Positions 17,561 through 27,778 of a DNA stretch of 64,000 nucleotides are shown piece by piece. The translations under genes were made by a program, and so were the position numbers. The DNA is taken from contig NZ_LJGT01000038.1 of assembly GCF_001751365.1 (NCBI RefSeq), forward strand, positions 1,341,540 to 1,405,539, written 5' to 3'. This DNA is from Streptomyces abyssalis (GTDB taxonomy: Bacteria; Actinomycetota; Actinomycetes; Streptomycetales; Streptomycetaceae). The first letter of the stretch is position 1. Each line of letters begins with the position of its first letter. The notes below the pieces were generated by a model that did not search any database, had not been told where the DNA came from, and saw only the letters and a program-made list of their open reading frames with translations.

Positions 17561-17857
17561 TCAGTCAAGCTCCAACACGCGCGCGTGCAGCACTTGTCGC
17601 TGCTGCAGAGCGGCTCGCACGGCGCGGTGCAGACCGTCCTCCAGATAGAGGTCGCCGCTCCACTTCACGACATGGGCGAAGAGATCTCCGTAGAACGTCG
17701 AGTCCTCCGCCAGCAGGGTCTCGAGATCGAGCTGCCCCTTCGTGGTGACGAGCTGGTCAAGGCGCACCGGCCGTGGGGCGACATCCGCCCACTGGCGGGT
17801 GCTTTCCCGGCCGTGGTCGGGGTACGGCCGCCCGTTTCCGATTCGCTTGAAGATCAC
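17561..17857 (-). CDS. conserved 98-aa actinobacterial protein
   Basis: A 98-residue protein starting at a GTG (MIFKRIGNGRPYPDHGRE). I recall near-identical proteins beside the LytR_C gene in Streptomyces, often labelled as a VapB-family antitoxin, but there is no toxin gene here. The C-terminal YLEDGLHRAVRAAL resembles the DG.HR..A motif of ParB/sulfiredoxin-fold proteins, so that fold is an alternative. The role is not established. It lies in the same orientation as the LytR_C gene. Confidence 0.7.
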   Translation of the reverse strand: MIFKRIGNGRPYPDHGRESTRQWADVAPRPVRLDQLVTTKGQLDLETLLAEDSTFYGDLFAHVVKWSGDLYLEDGLHRAVRAALQQRQVLHARVLELD

Positions 17858-18141
17858 ACGGAAAGCCTACCGGGCCATCGGCTCCGGGCGCAGCTTCCCT
17901 TGGTTCTTACAGGTGCCCGTGGCAGGCGTCCTCACGGCACCGGGGCGGCCGTACGGACGGCGGCGCAGCGGCCTCTTGATGAGGCGGAACCAGGCGGCGG
18001 CGCCGGAGCACGCCGGGGCGCGCGCACCCGGTGCCCGCGCCGCGCGAGGGGTTTCGAGGTGTCGCGCGGGCGGGGCACCGTACGGGGTACGGCGGGACGG
18101 CGAACGGACGCGCCGGTGACCGGCTCCGGTGCTCCGGCGCT

Positions 18142-18168
18142 CCGGCCGGCTGCTCGGCAGCCGGCCGG
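18142..18168 (-). terminator. hairpin terminator after the M28 aminopeptidase gene
   Basis: CCGGCCGGCTG (18142-18152) and CAGCCGGCCGG (18158-18168) form a perfect 11-bp stem with loop CTCGG, about 80 nt past the aminopeptidase stop. The rest of the 392-nt interval 17858-18249 is GC-rich with no supportable gene. Confidence 0.75.
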
Positions 18169-18249
18169 CTCGGCGGATCGACGGCCGGCGGTCCCGCCGG
18201 TCACCGGTTCCGGCGACCAGGCGCGTCCGTTCCCGTGAGGGCGCCCGCG

Positions 18250-19839
18250 TCAGGGGAGGTCGCTGACGTCCTGTGAGTAGTGGCCCACGGCGTCGGCGAT
18301 CACCTTGACGTTCAGGTCGAGCGCCTTCCTGTTGACGTTGTCCAGGTCGTCGCACTCCTGGTGGTAGCAGCCGTCGTACGCGGCACCCGCCTGGCCGCCC
18401 CACAGCGTCTGCTCCTCCGCGGACTTGATGCCCTCCGCACCGGTCTTCGAGCCGCCGGCCGGGATGCCCGCGTCGATGAACGGGCCGTAGTCGGAGCGGC
18501 CGTCGAAGTCGGCGCCCCGGGTCTCCTCGCCCTGCGACTCGATGAAGTCGACGATGCCGCGCTCCAGTTGACCCGATCCCTCCGGGCCGGGGCCTGAGCC
18601 CTCTCCGTCGGAGTCGTCGCCGTCGTGGACGAAGAGGCCGTAGTTGGGGGAGGCGATCATGTCGAAGTTGAGGTAGAGCGAGATCTTGTCGCGTTCGGCC
18701 TCGGAGAGTTCGGAGACGTAGTGGTCCGCGCCCCTCAGGCCGACTTCCTCCGCCGTCCACAGCGCGAAGCGGACCTTGTTGCCGTCGTGTCCGCCGCTGC
18801 CGTGTCCGCCGCCGTGCCTGGTGCCGCCCGCGGCCGCGAACCGGAGCGCGGTCTCCAGGATTCCGGCCGAGCCGGAGGCGTTGTCGTTCATCCCCGGGCC
18901 CTCGGACACCGAGTCGAGATGCGCGCCGAACATCGCGACGTGGTTCTCGTCGCCGCCGGGGGTCTCGGCGACGACGTTGGGCGTGCTGCGCTCCTCCTGG
19001 AACTCCCGCAGCTCGACGTCGGCGGTGACCTCGTCCGAACCGGCCTGCTCCGCCAGCGCTTCGCCGTCCTTCTGGCTGATTCCGCCCGTCGGGATGCGCC
19101 CGTTGGACGGATCCTCGAGCGTGCCGCTCAGCTCGCCTTCGGTGTTGTTGTAGACGAGCGCGACGACCGCGCCCGCGTCTGCCGCCGCCGCCTGCTTCTC
19201 CGCGAAGGTGCAGCCGCCGCGCTGGATCAGTGCGATCTTGCCCTTGTAGTCGCCGGACCCGTAGTCGGCCGCCGTACAGCCCGACGTACCGTCCTCATCC
19301 TCAGGGACGGGCGCGAGGGCCGCCTTCGTGCCGCCCTCGGGGGTGCTCTTGGTGTACGTCATCACCTTGACCGGCACGTCCCGCTCCTCGGGCGACGTGA
19401 CCGCCATCTTCTCGGCGAGGGTCTCGCGGTAGACGAAGTCGAAGTTCTGGTACGTGACTTCGTAGCCCGCGGCCTTGAGCAGCGTGCCGGCGTACTTCGC
19501 GGAGAGCTCGTGTCCGCGCGAGCCGGCGGCGCGGTTGCCGCCCGTGTGACGCGCGATGGCCTGGAAGGCCTTGATGTGCCTCATGGCTCCCTTGGCGCCC
19601 GTACGCCGGACGAGCTTCTTCGCCAGCTCGTCGCCGTCCTTCGCCACTGAGGCCGACGCCGGCCCGGACGCCGGGCCTCCACGGGACGGGTCCGCGGCCG
19701 CGGGCGAGGCGGCGGCGAGAAGGAGCGGCGTGGCGAGCGCGGTCGCGGTCAGTGCGGCGAGGGAGCGGCGTCCGGGCCGCGGGCGCGGTCCGGAGGCGGG
19801 TCTCGCGGGGGAACCGGCTGTTCGGGGCGGTACGGGCAC
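18250..19839 (-). CDS. secreted M28 family aminopeptidase with PA domain
   Basis: A 529-residue secreted di-zinc aminopeptidase. A signal peptide with a twin-Arg-like GRRSLAALTATALATPLLL stretch ends near ASPAAA. A PA insert (about 160-255, with KIALIQRGGCTFAEK) precedes the M28 core. Predicted zinc/catalytic residues: GAHLDSV (His, Asp), MNDNASGSAG (Asp), WTAEEVG (Glu, Glu), FDMI (Asp) and YHQECDD (His). The GTG at 19839 was chosen because GGAAGGA lies 8 nt before it; the ATG at 19878 has none. It resembles Streptomyces griseus aminopeptidase and would release N-terminal hydrophobic residues extracellularly. Confidence 0.88.
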   Translation of the reverse strand: MPVPPRTAGSPARPASGPRPRPGRRSLAALTATALATPLLLAAASPAAADPSRGGPASGPASASVAKDGDELAKKLVRRTGAKGAMRHIKAFQAIARHTGGNRAAGSRGHELSAKYAGTLLKAAGYEVTYQNFDFVYRETLAEKMAVTSPEERDVPVKVMTYTKSTPEGGTKAALAPVPEDEDGTSGCTAADYGSGDYKGKIALIQRGGCTFAEKQAAAADAGAVVALVYNNTEGELSGTLEDPSNGRIPTGGISQKDGEALAEQAGSDEVTADVELREFQEERSTPNVVAETPGGDENHVAMFGAHLDSVSEGPGMNDNASGSAGILETALRFAAAGGTRHGGGHGSGGHDGNKVRFALWTAEEVGLRGADHYVSELSEAERDKISLYLNFDMIASPNYGLFVHDGDDSDGEGSGPGPEGSGQLERGIVDFIESQGEETRGADFDGRSDYGPFIDAGIPAGGSKTGAEGIKSAEEQTLWGGQAGAAYDGCYHQECDDLDNVNRKALDLNVKVIADAVGHYSQDVSDLP

Positions 19840-20058
19840 TGTCGGGGTCCTTCCGGTGCGTACGGCGGCAGAAGGCACACGAAGGGCCGGCGTGTCCGGC
19901 CTGGTGTGTGCCGTGTCCGGGTTGCGGACGTGTCGTACCGGAAAGCTAGCGGGCCCGGCGCCAACAGGGAACGGATGTGCCGCAGTTGGCGGCAGCCGGC
20001 GCCGGGGCCGCCTGTTGCCCGTGCGGCAGGGGGCCGTACGGGTGCAGTGCCTGCGCCG

Positions 20059-21264
20059 TCAGCGCCCCGGGCTCGCCGCGTGTGTACGTTCGCGTTCGCG
20101 TGCCACGGCGGACGGGTCCTTCCGGAACGCCCACGTCATCCTCGGCTCCATGGAGAAGCGGAAGATCCGCTGTACGGGCCGGGTGCACAGGGCGGTGATG
20201 AGGGCCGCCGCGAGACACGTGACGCCGATCGCGCCCAGCGGCGTGTGCACCCAGTCGGCCTCGTACCAGTCCCCGAAGCGGGAGCCCTTGGCGACGAAGC
20301 CGTGCAGCAGGTAGCCGTAGAGCGTGCCCGCGCCCAGCACCGTGAACCACATGCGGCGGCCCGGGACCCACGCCAGGAAGCATGCGGTGAGCACCATGGA
20401 GCAGCCGAAGAGCGCGAAGGTCATGATCACGCCCACCCACCACGGGGCGCCCATCTCCTGCGCGCTGTTGTAGTGGTAGAACCACGCGGCGTTCATCCGC
20501 TCCACCGCCCAGTAGGCGAAGACGAGCGCGGCCGCCACGACCGGCAGTGCCAGCAGCCGCGCGGAGCGGCGCCGTACCAGGTCGAAGTGCTCGGGCTTCA
20601 GGAAGAGCCCGATGACGAAGAACGGCAGGAACTGCAGTACGCGCTGGAGGTCGAGGTCGTCGCCGATGTCCGGGGAGACGCTCGCCAGGACCGCGATGGC
20701 CAGCGCCAGGGGGACGGGCCACCGCACGGCCTTCCACAGCGGTGTCGTCAGGCGCCAGATGAACAGCGCGGCCAGGAACCAGGTGAGATACCAGGGGTCC
20801 AGCAGGCTGACCGGGTACTGCGGATCGTCGTCCGCCCAGCGCTTGAAGAGGGTGTAGGCGACCTCGAAGAGGACGTAGGGCACCGCCACGCCCGTCAGCA
20901 GCCGCTTCAGCTGGTGCGGCTTGCCCTCGAAGCTGCGCGAGAAGTAGCCGGAGATCACCATGAACGCCGGCATGTGGAAGGTGTAGACGAGGATGTAGAG
21001 CGCGCCCGCGGCACGGGAACCGTCCCGCAGCGGCTCCCAGGAATGACCGAGCGCGACCAGCACGATCGCCAGGTACTTGGCGTTGTCGAAGAACGGGTCG
21101 CGCTGCTTCTGCTTGGGCCGCTCCGGGGCCGTCGCATCCGGCCTGCCGTGTTCCGGGCCGTCCGGCTTCCGGCCGTACGGAGCCTGCCGTTCGGACGGTT
21201 CGGCCGGTTCGGCCGGGGGGAGCGGTGCACGGGCCTTGCCGTGCGTCTGCAGTTCCTGGCTCAC
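20059..21264 (-). CDS. membrane acyltransferase 3 family protein
   Basis: A 401-residue integral membrane protein of the OafA/acyltransferase-3 type with about ten helices. The N-terminal 55 residues are Pro/Glu-rich and cytosolic. DNAKYLAIVLVALGHSW holds the conserved catalytic-type His, and HMPAFMVISGYF the second family signature. The C-terminus RIFRFSMEPRMTWAFRKDP is basic. Such proteins acetylate sugars or polymers at the membrane; the acceptor here is unknown. The GTG start has GGGAGG 4 nt upstream. Confidence 0.83.
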   Translation of the reverse strand: MSQELQTHGKARAPLPPAEPAEPSERQAPYGRKPDGPEHGRPDATAPERPKQKQRDPFFDNAKYLAIVLVALGHSWEPLRDGSRAAGALYILVYTFHMPAFMVISGYFSRSFEGKPHQLKRLLTGVAVPYVLFEVAYTLFKRWADDDPQYPVSLLDPWYLTWFLAALFIWRLTTPLWKAVRWPVPLALAIAVLASVSPDIGDDLDLQRVLQFLPFFVIGLFLKPEHFDLVRRRSARLLALPVVAAALVFAYWAVERMNAAWFYHYNSAQEMGAPWWVGVIMTFALFGCSMVLTACFLAWVPGRRMWFTVLGAGTLYGYLLHGFVAKGSRFGDWYEADWVHTPLGAIGVTCLAAALITALCTRPVQRIFRFSMEPRMTWAFRKDPSAVARERERTHAASPGR

Positions 21265-21681
21265 GGGACCTCCCGGGGAGGCCGTGACGGACGGGACGCC
21301 CGAGCGGGGCGGGCCTGAGGAGGGCAGGCCGGGGCGGAGCAGGAGGAGGGGAGGAGCATCGGCTTCACTGTATTAGCGCCGCCGATGTCCGCAAATTCGC
21401 CTCGCCCCGCCGCCTCTTGACGGCCGGTCAGCCGGGCTGTCCCGGCCTGGGATGGGCGGCGGGGCGGGGCTGCGGGGACGGATCGGGTGCGTCTCTTCCG
21501 GGGACTGGGGGTCGGTCGCACTCGTGTCGGGGTCATACAGGACGCGTTCCCCCGAACGGCCGTTCCGTGCGTAGTAGTTGACGCGTATCCGTCACCCTTC
21601 CCCGCGGCGGTACGGGCGCCGGGTACCGGCAGGGGTGAGGCGGGGGTGCGGAACGGGCCGCCGCCGGTGCGGCGGTGCGGG
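21265..21681. other. 417-nt intergenic region
   Basis: No gene supported on either strand. It contains a rare AT-rich patch (TGTATTAG near 21369), possibly part of the acyltransferase promoter, and no clear terminator for the TPR gene. Confidence 0.4.
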
Positions 21682-22797
21682 TCAGGCGGCTACTGCCGCC
21701 TCCTGGTCCTCCTCCTCGGCGGCCGGCTGTGACCCTGCCCGGCCCTCCCCCTGCGGCGTCTCCTCCCGCGCAGGCACGAGGCCGAGTTCCGACCGCGCGC
21801 TCTCCGTCAGCCGGCGGGCGTGGTGCAACCCGATTGCTTCGAGGGCGAGTTGGAGCTCGTCCAGGTCGGCGGCGGTGCGTCCGGGCTCCCGCCCCAGGCG
21901 CGCGTGTGTCTTCACGAGCCCGAGACGGGCCAGCGCCTCGCCCCTCGGCTCGCCCATGGCGCGGAACTCGGTACGTGCCCGCTCGTACATGTTCCGGGCC
22001 GCGGTGTAACGGCGCGCCCGGTAGAGGACGTTGCCCCGCATCTTGTGGTTGTAGGCGAGCGCGCTCGTGAGGTCCATGGCGCGGCACAGCTCGGCGGCCT
22101 CGGAGAGCAGGGCGAGCGCGCGTTCCGTGTCGCCGTCCCGTACGGAGACGAGGTCGGCGACGCCGCGGAGGGCCCACGCGCGGCCCCGCCGGTCGTCCGC
22201 CTTCTCGGCTATCGCCGCGGCCTCCTCGAACATCTCCAGAGCGGAGTCGTACGCCCCTGTGTTGCGCCGCATCTGCGCGATGCCCTCCAGGGCCCACACC
22301 ATGTGACGGGCCTCGCCGCGCTCGCGTGCCTCGGCGAGCAGTTGTTCGTGGAGCTCGTCGACGGCCTCGTAGTCGCCCTGGATGCGGCCCGTCTCGGCGA
22401 GGCCGGCGAGCGCGTAGCCGCGGGCGAGGACGTCGCCGTCGCGTTCGCCCAACTCGGCCGCGAGCGCGAGCAGTCTGCGGGCCAGGGGCATCGCGCCGCG
22501 CTGGCGGGCGAGGGTGCCGCCGCTCCATGCCGCCCATGCCATCGCGCCGTGGTCGCCTGCGCCGCGCGCGGTGCGGTAGCTCGCCTTCCACGCCCGGTCG
22601 GCCTCGCGGGTGTTGCCCAGCCGCCGGTGCGCCTCGGCGACGGCGAGCGAGCAGCGGGCGGCCTCTCCAGGCGGGCCCTCCCGTTCGGCGGTGCGCAACT
22701 GCTCCGTCGCACGGACGAGTACGTCGGCCAGTGAGGAGTTGACCGACAGCGAGCCGAGCGCGCCCTGGTACTCGGGCGCGAATGCCTTGCCGTACAT
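21682..22797 (-). CDS. tetratricopeptide repeat protein
   Basis: A 371-residue all-helical protein built of about seven TPR-like repeats (AVAEAHRRLGNTREADRAW, ALAGLAETGRIQGDYEAVDEL, ALEGIAQMRRNTGAYDSALEM and others). It has no enzymatic or DNA-binding domain and no signal peptide, so it is probably a cytosolic adaptor. The C-terminus is an acidic Glu/Ala tail. The ATG at 22797 has GGAAGGGAA upstream; the longer frame to 22962 crosses a symmetric operator-like element and is excluded. Partner unknown. Confidence 0.82.
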   Translation of the reverse strand: MYGKAFAPEYQGALGSLSVNSSLADVLVRATEQLRTAEREGPPGEAARCSLAVAEAHRRLGNTREADRAWKASYRTARGAGDHGAMAWAAWSGGTLARQRGAMPLARRLLALAAELGERDGDVLARGYALAGLAETGRIQGDYEAVDELHEQLLAEARERGEARHMVWALEGIAQMRRNTGAYDSALEMFEEAAAIAEKADDRRGRAWALRGVADLVSVRDGDTERALALLSEAAELCRAMDLTSALAYNHKMRGNVLYRARRYTAARNMYERARTEFRAMGEPRGEALARLGLVKTHARLGREPGRTAADLDELQLALEAIGLHHARRLTESARSELGLVPAREETPQGEGRAGSQPAAEEEDQEAAVAA

Positions 22798-22841
22798 GCG
22801 CTTCCCTTCCGCGGTCCTGCGGGGACCGGACAGCCGCCGCC

Positions 22842-22871
22842 TATACACGGCGGGTATACATCGCGTGTATA
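22842..22871. promoter_or_regulatory. symmetric 30-bp operator-like element
   Basis: TATACAC (22842-22848), palindromic GTATAC (22854-22859) and GTGTATA (22865-22871) are spaced by exactly 5 nt on each side; the outer arms are exact reverse complements. It lies 45-74 nt upstream of the TPR gene start and 265 nt before the geosmin synthase start. It is AT-rich in a GC-rich background, so a regulator site is likely. The rest of 22798-23135 shows no gene. Confidence 0.65.
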
Positions 22872-23132
22872 GACGCCTCCGGAGGCGGGCGGGTTGCGTG
22901 GGGCGGGTGTGAATTTTCAAGCCTCGTACGCGAGTTGACGCGGGCCGCGACCATTCCGGCACGGGGTTTGTATGACTGTTTTCCGGGATGGATAGGGCAC
23001 GACGGGCCCGGGTAGTGCTGAGCCGACCTGAAGCGGGACGCGGGCACAGCGAGCCCGCAACAGCCGTGCCGCAAGGGGGCGTTCGCGGCGCGGCCCCCGT
23101 ACGAAGTGCGACGTGGGAAAGGCCGGGGCTGA

Positions 23133-25514
<2,382 letters not shown>

Positions 25515-25527
25515 GCCTCGGGGCCGG

Positions 25528-26940
25528 TCATGACGGCTGGCGTGGCCGACCGCGCCTGCCCACCTGGGGAAGGGCGGCCAACTCGTTCGTCAGGTTGCTG
25601 TCCCGGATCTCGTGGCCGCTGGCGAAGCTCTTGAGCAGCACCTCGTCGCTTCTCGAGTCGTGCTTGTACGTGTAGCAGACCTCGTGCTGAAGGCACTGAC
25701 GACAGAACCTGCTCGCGACGAACGGGGACAACGACACCGGGCCGTTCGGTGTCAGCACGTAGATGGTCCTCACTGCTGTGGGCTTTGACCATACGAATGT
25801 GCGGCGCTCGAAGTCGGGGTTGTTGCCGGTCACGTGATGCGCCACCACGTGGAAACTGTGGTCAAGAGACTGATACTCACTTGAGAGCGGCATGAGCCAA
25901 GGGAGGCTGCCGAGGCAACGGCTTCCGAGGAGAGCGCCGTTGAAGTGTCCAGCAATGTCTTCGATGCGAAGAGCCGCCTCCTCATGGGTGCGCGGCTTGT
26001 TCCCGTGAGAAGCCCTGTTGCGCTCGTCCTTCAGGGCGCGCAGGTGTGAGGGCAGGTCGGCCTCACTGCCCTGGGGGGCCAACGGCTCCAGGAGGCCGGG
26101 TGCGAGTTCGGGGTTGCGTTCGAGCAGTGGCGCAAGGGCTGCGAGCCAGCTCGTCCAGGTACCGAAGGTCGGGCCCGTACGCGAGTACGCGTTGCCCAGC
26201 TGCGACAACTGTCGTGTGATGGCCTCCTGTTGCTGGACCGTGCCGGGTGCCGCTGTCAGTACCTCCCTGATGAGGCCCGCAGAGGTCAGCGCGAGTGTGG
26301 CGGCGAGGATTTCGGCGGCGTTGAGCATCGCCTCGTATCGGTCCTTCGAGCTGTACGCCTGCTCGACCAAATGCACGGCCCGTGCAATGGGATGAGGCAA
26401 TGTTCTGCGTGCCTCCGCCAGTACTTCGGCGGACAAGGCAGGTTGCGGCCTCTCTGCCCCCGCACCTCGGCCATTCGACCCGGACTGCTCAGCTGCGGCT
26501 CGGCCTGCCGACGGAAGACGGCGTTCGCCGCCGTGGGGAGTCGAGCCGGTCTGACGGAAGGCGCCGGTCCCGGGGGCGAGCGGAGGAGCGACAGGAGCAG
26601 CGGATAACGCCGTGGCCGCGGGGGCGTGCCTCGGCACGGTCGGGGAAGAGCCAGTGCGGGCTCGGTGCTGATAGCGCCAGCGCCTGATCAGTAACCGCAG
26701 CCAGGCAGGGAGCAGACCAAACGAGGCGGTGAAGAAGAGCGTCCCGAAAAGGACGTCGAACCACCGTGGTGTTGTGCTCGGCTCGGTGCTCGTAGCCATG
26801 GCGAATGCCGCCATCGTCCCCCAACCCACAGTCATCCAGAAGAACCAGTCCCGGTACACCGGGGCGTCGTAGAGACGGAGAACAGCGTTCGGGCGCTTTG
26901 GGAGGGGTAACGGCGGTGCCGAGGGGCCAGTAGTGTCCAT
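25528..26940 (-). CDS. membrane protein with putative HEPN-type RNase domain
   Basis: A 470-residue protein of no recognised named family. Two membrane helices lie at about 32-50 and 61-88. A Pro/Ala-rich linker (95-170) follows, then a helical domain (about 180-340) containing KDERNRASHG: R307-N308-x3-H312 is the RNxxxH (Rx4-6H) active-site motif of HEPN RNases. The C-terminal domain (350-470) has FCRQCLQHEVCYTYKH, a possible Cys/His metal site. The G+C looks lower than in neighbours. It faces the geosmin synthase convergently with 13 nt between stops. The ATG at 26940 lacks a good ribosome site, so the start is uncertain. A role in phage defence or stress RNA cleavage is inference. Confidence 0.6.
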   Translation of the reverse strand: MDTTGPSAPPLPLPKRPNAVLRLYDAPVYRDWFFWMTVGWGTMAAFAMATSTEPSTTPRWFDVLFGTLFFTASFGLLPAWLRLLIRRWRYQHRARTGSSPTVPRHAPAATALSAAPVAPPLAPGTGAFRQTGSTPHGGERRLPSAGRAAAEQSGSNGRGAGAERPQPALSAEVLAEARRTLPHPIARAVHLVEQAYSSKDRYEAMLNAAEILAATLALTSAGLIREVLTAAPGTVQQQEAITRQLSQLGNAYSRTGPTFGTWTSWLAALAPLLERNPELAPGLLEPLAPQGSEADLPSHLRALKDERNRASHGNKPRTHEEAALRIEDIAGHFNGALLGSRCLGSLPWLMPLSSEYQSLDHSFHVVAHHVTGNNPDFERRTFVWSKPTAVRTIYVLTPNGPVSLSPFVASRFCRQCLQHEVCYTYKHDSRSDEVLLKSFASGHEIRDSNLTNELAALPQVGRRGRPRQPS

Positions 26941-27094
26941 GTACGTATGGTGCAGCCCTTTGTGTCCGATAACTAGCCATATCGGCAAACCAGTTGGATG
27001 CCAGGCCAGTTGGCGGCGCAATCGGTATGTGCGATCCCCTGCCGAATGAGGAAGCTCGAGTGTTCAGCGCCCGGGGGCGAGCTAGTACGACCGG

Positions 27095-27127
27095 GCGGCC
27101 GCCCGTCCGGGTCGGACGGGCGGCCGC
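27095..27127 (-). terminator. 15-bp hairpin terminator
   Basis: GCGGCCGCCCGTCCG (27095-27109) and CGGACGGGCGGCCGC (27113-27127) are perfectly complementary with a 3-nt loop, 30 nt beyond the stop of the lysine-rich secreted protein gene. Confidence 0.85.
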
Positions 27128-27157
27128 GGCTCCCCCCGGTTCCGGGGCGCCTGAGGG

Positions 27158-27718
27158 TCAGCCTTCGCTGCTCTCGCCGCTGCTGTTCTTCTCGCCCTTG
27201 TCCTTGTCCTTGTCCTTCTCGAAGTCCTGGGTCGCGCACCACGCACGTACCTTCTTCAGGCCTTCCTCACGCTCCTTGAGCGTGAGCTTCAACTCGCCGC
27301 GGTCATCGAGGCGTTCGCCGAGGAAGTCCGCGATGACGCCGTGGTTCGCCTTCTTCGCGTTCTCGACGCGCCGCTCAAGGCGCTCGATGGAGCCGCGCGT
27401 CTTCAGACCCCCGTCGAGCCGGCGCTGGACCCGGTCGATCTTCTTGTCGATCTTCGGCGCGCGCTTGCACAGGGCCTTCGCACCGTCGCCCTTCGGCGGA
27501 TGCTTCGCGTGCCGCTTGGCCTTCGCGTGGTGCCGCTTGGCCTTCGCGTGGGCCTTCTTGCGCTTGTCCTTGTCGTTCTGCGCCTGATCCTGCGAGGTGC
27601 CGGCCGACGCCGGACTGGCGTCGCTGCCGGTCATGGCCACCGCGGTCGCGGCACCCCCCGTCGCGAGCAGTGCGGCGACGGTGGACAGGGCGACGACGGT
27701 GCTCTTGGTCTTCCTCAT
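27158..27718 (-). CDS. secreted Lys-rich coiled-coil protein
   Basis: A 186-residue exported protein. The signal peptide (MRKTKSTVVALSTVAALL..., cleavage near ASA) is followed by a highly basic segment of Lys/Ala/His repeats (KKAHAKAKRHHAKAKRHAKH), a helical region (KIDKKIDRVQRRLDGGLK... LERRVENAKKANHGVIADF) and a Lys/Asp/Glu tail. The two Cys (ALCKRAP and AWCATQD) could pair. The ATG at 27718 has AGGAGGAG 8 nt upstream. It is the gene just downstream of a two-component system on the same strand (60-nt gap) and may be its target. Function unknown. Confidence 0.7.
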   Translation of the reverse strand: MRKTKSTVVALSTVAALLATGGAATAVAMTGSDASPASAGTSQDQAQNDKDKRKKAHAKAKRHHAKAKRHAKHPPKGDGAKALCKRAPKIDKKIDRVQRRLDGGLKTRGSIERLERRVENAKKANHGVIADFLGERLDDRGELKLTLKEREEGLKKVRAWCATQDFEKDKDKDKGEKNSSGESSEG

Positions 27719-27778
27719 CACGGTCTCTCCTCCTTGTAGGGGCGGCACGAGTGCGGATCGCCCGCGCGGCCCGCGACG

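Noticed and set aside
17561..17857. Toxin-antitoxin pair
   Set aside because: No VapC/PIN or other toxin gene adjacent; both neighbours are unrelated.
17867..18760. A long reverse frame covering the M28 3' end and the intergenic region
   Set aside because: It overlaps the M28 gene in another frame and is Arg/Gly/Pro-rich with no ribosome site.
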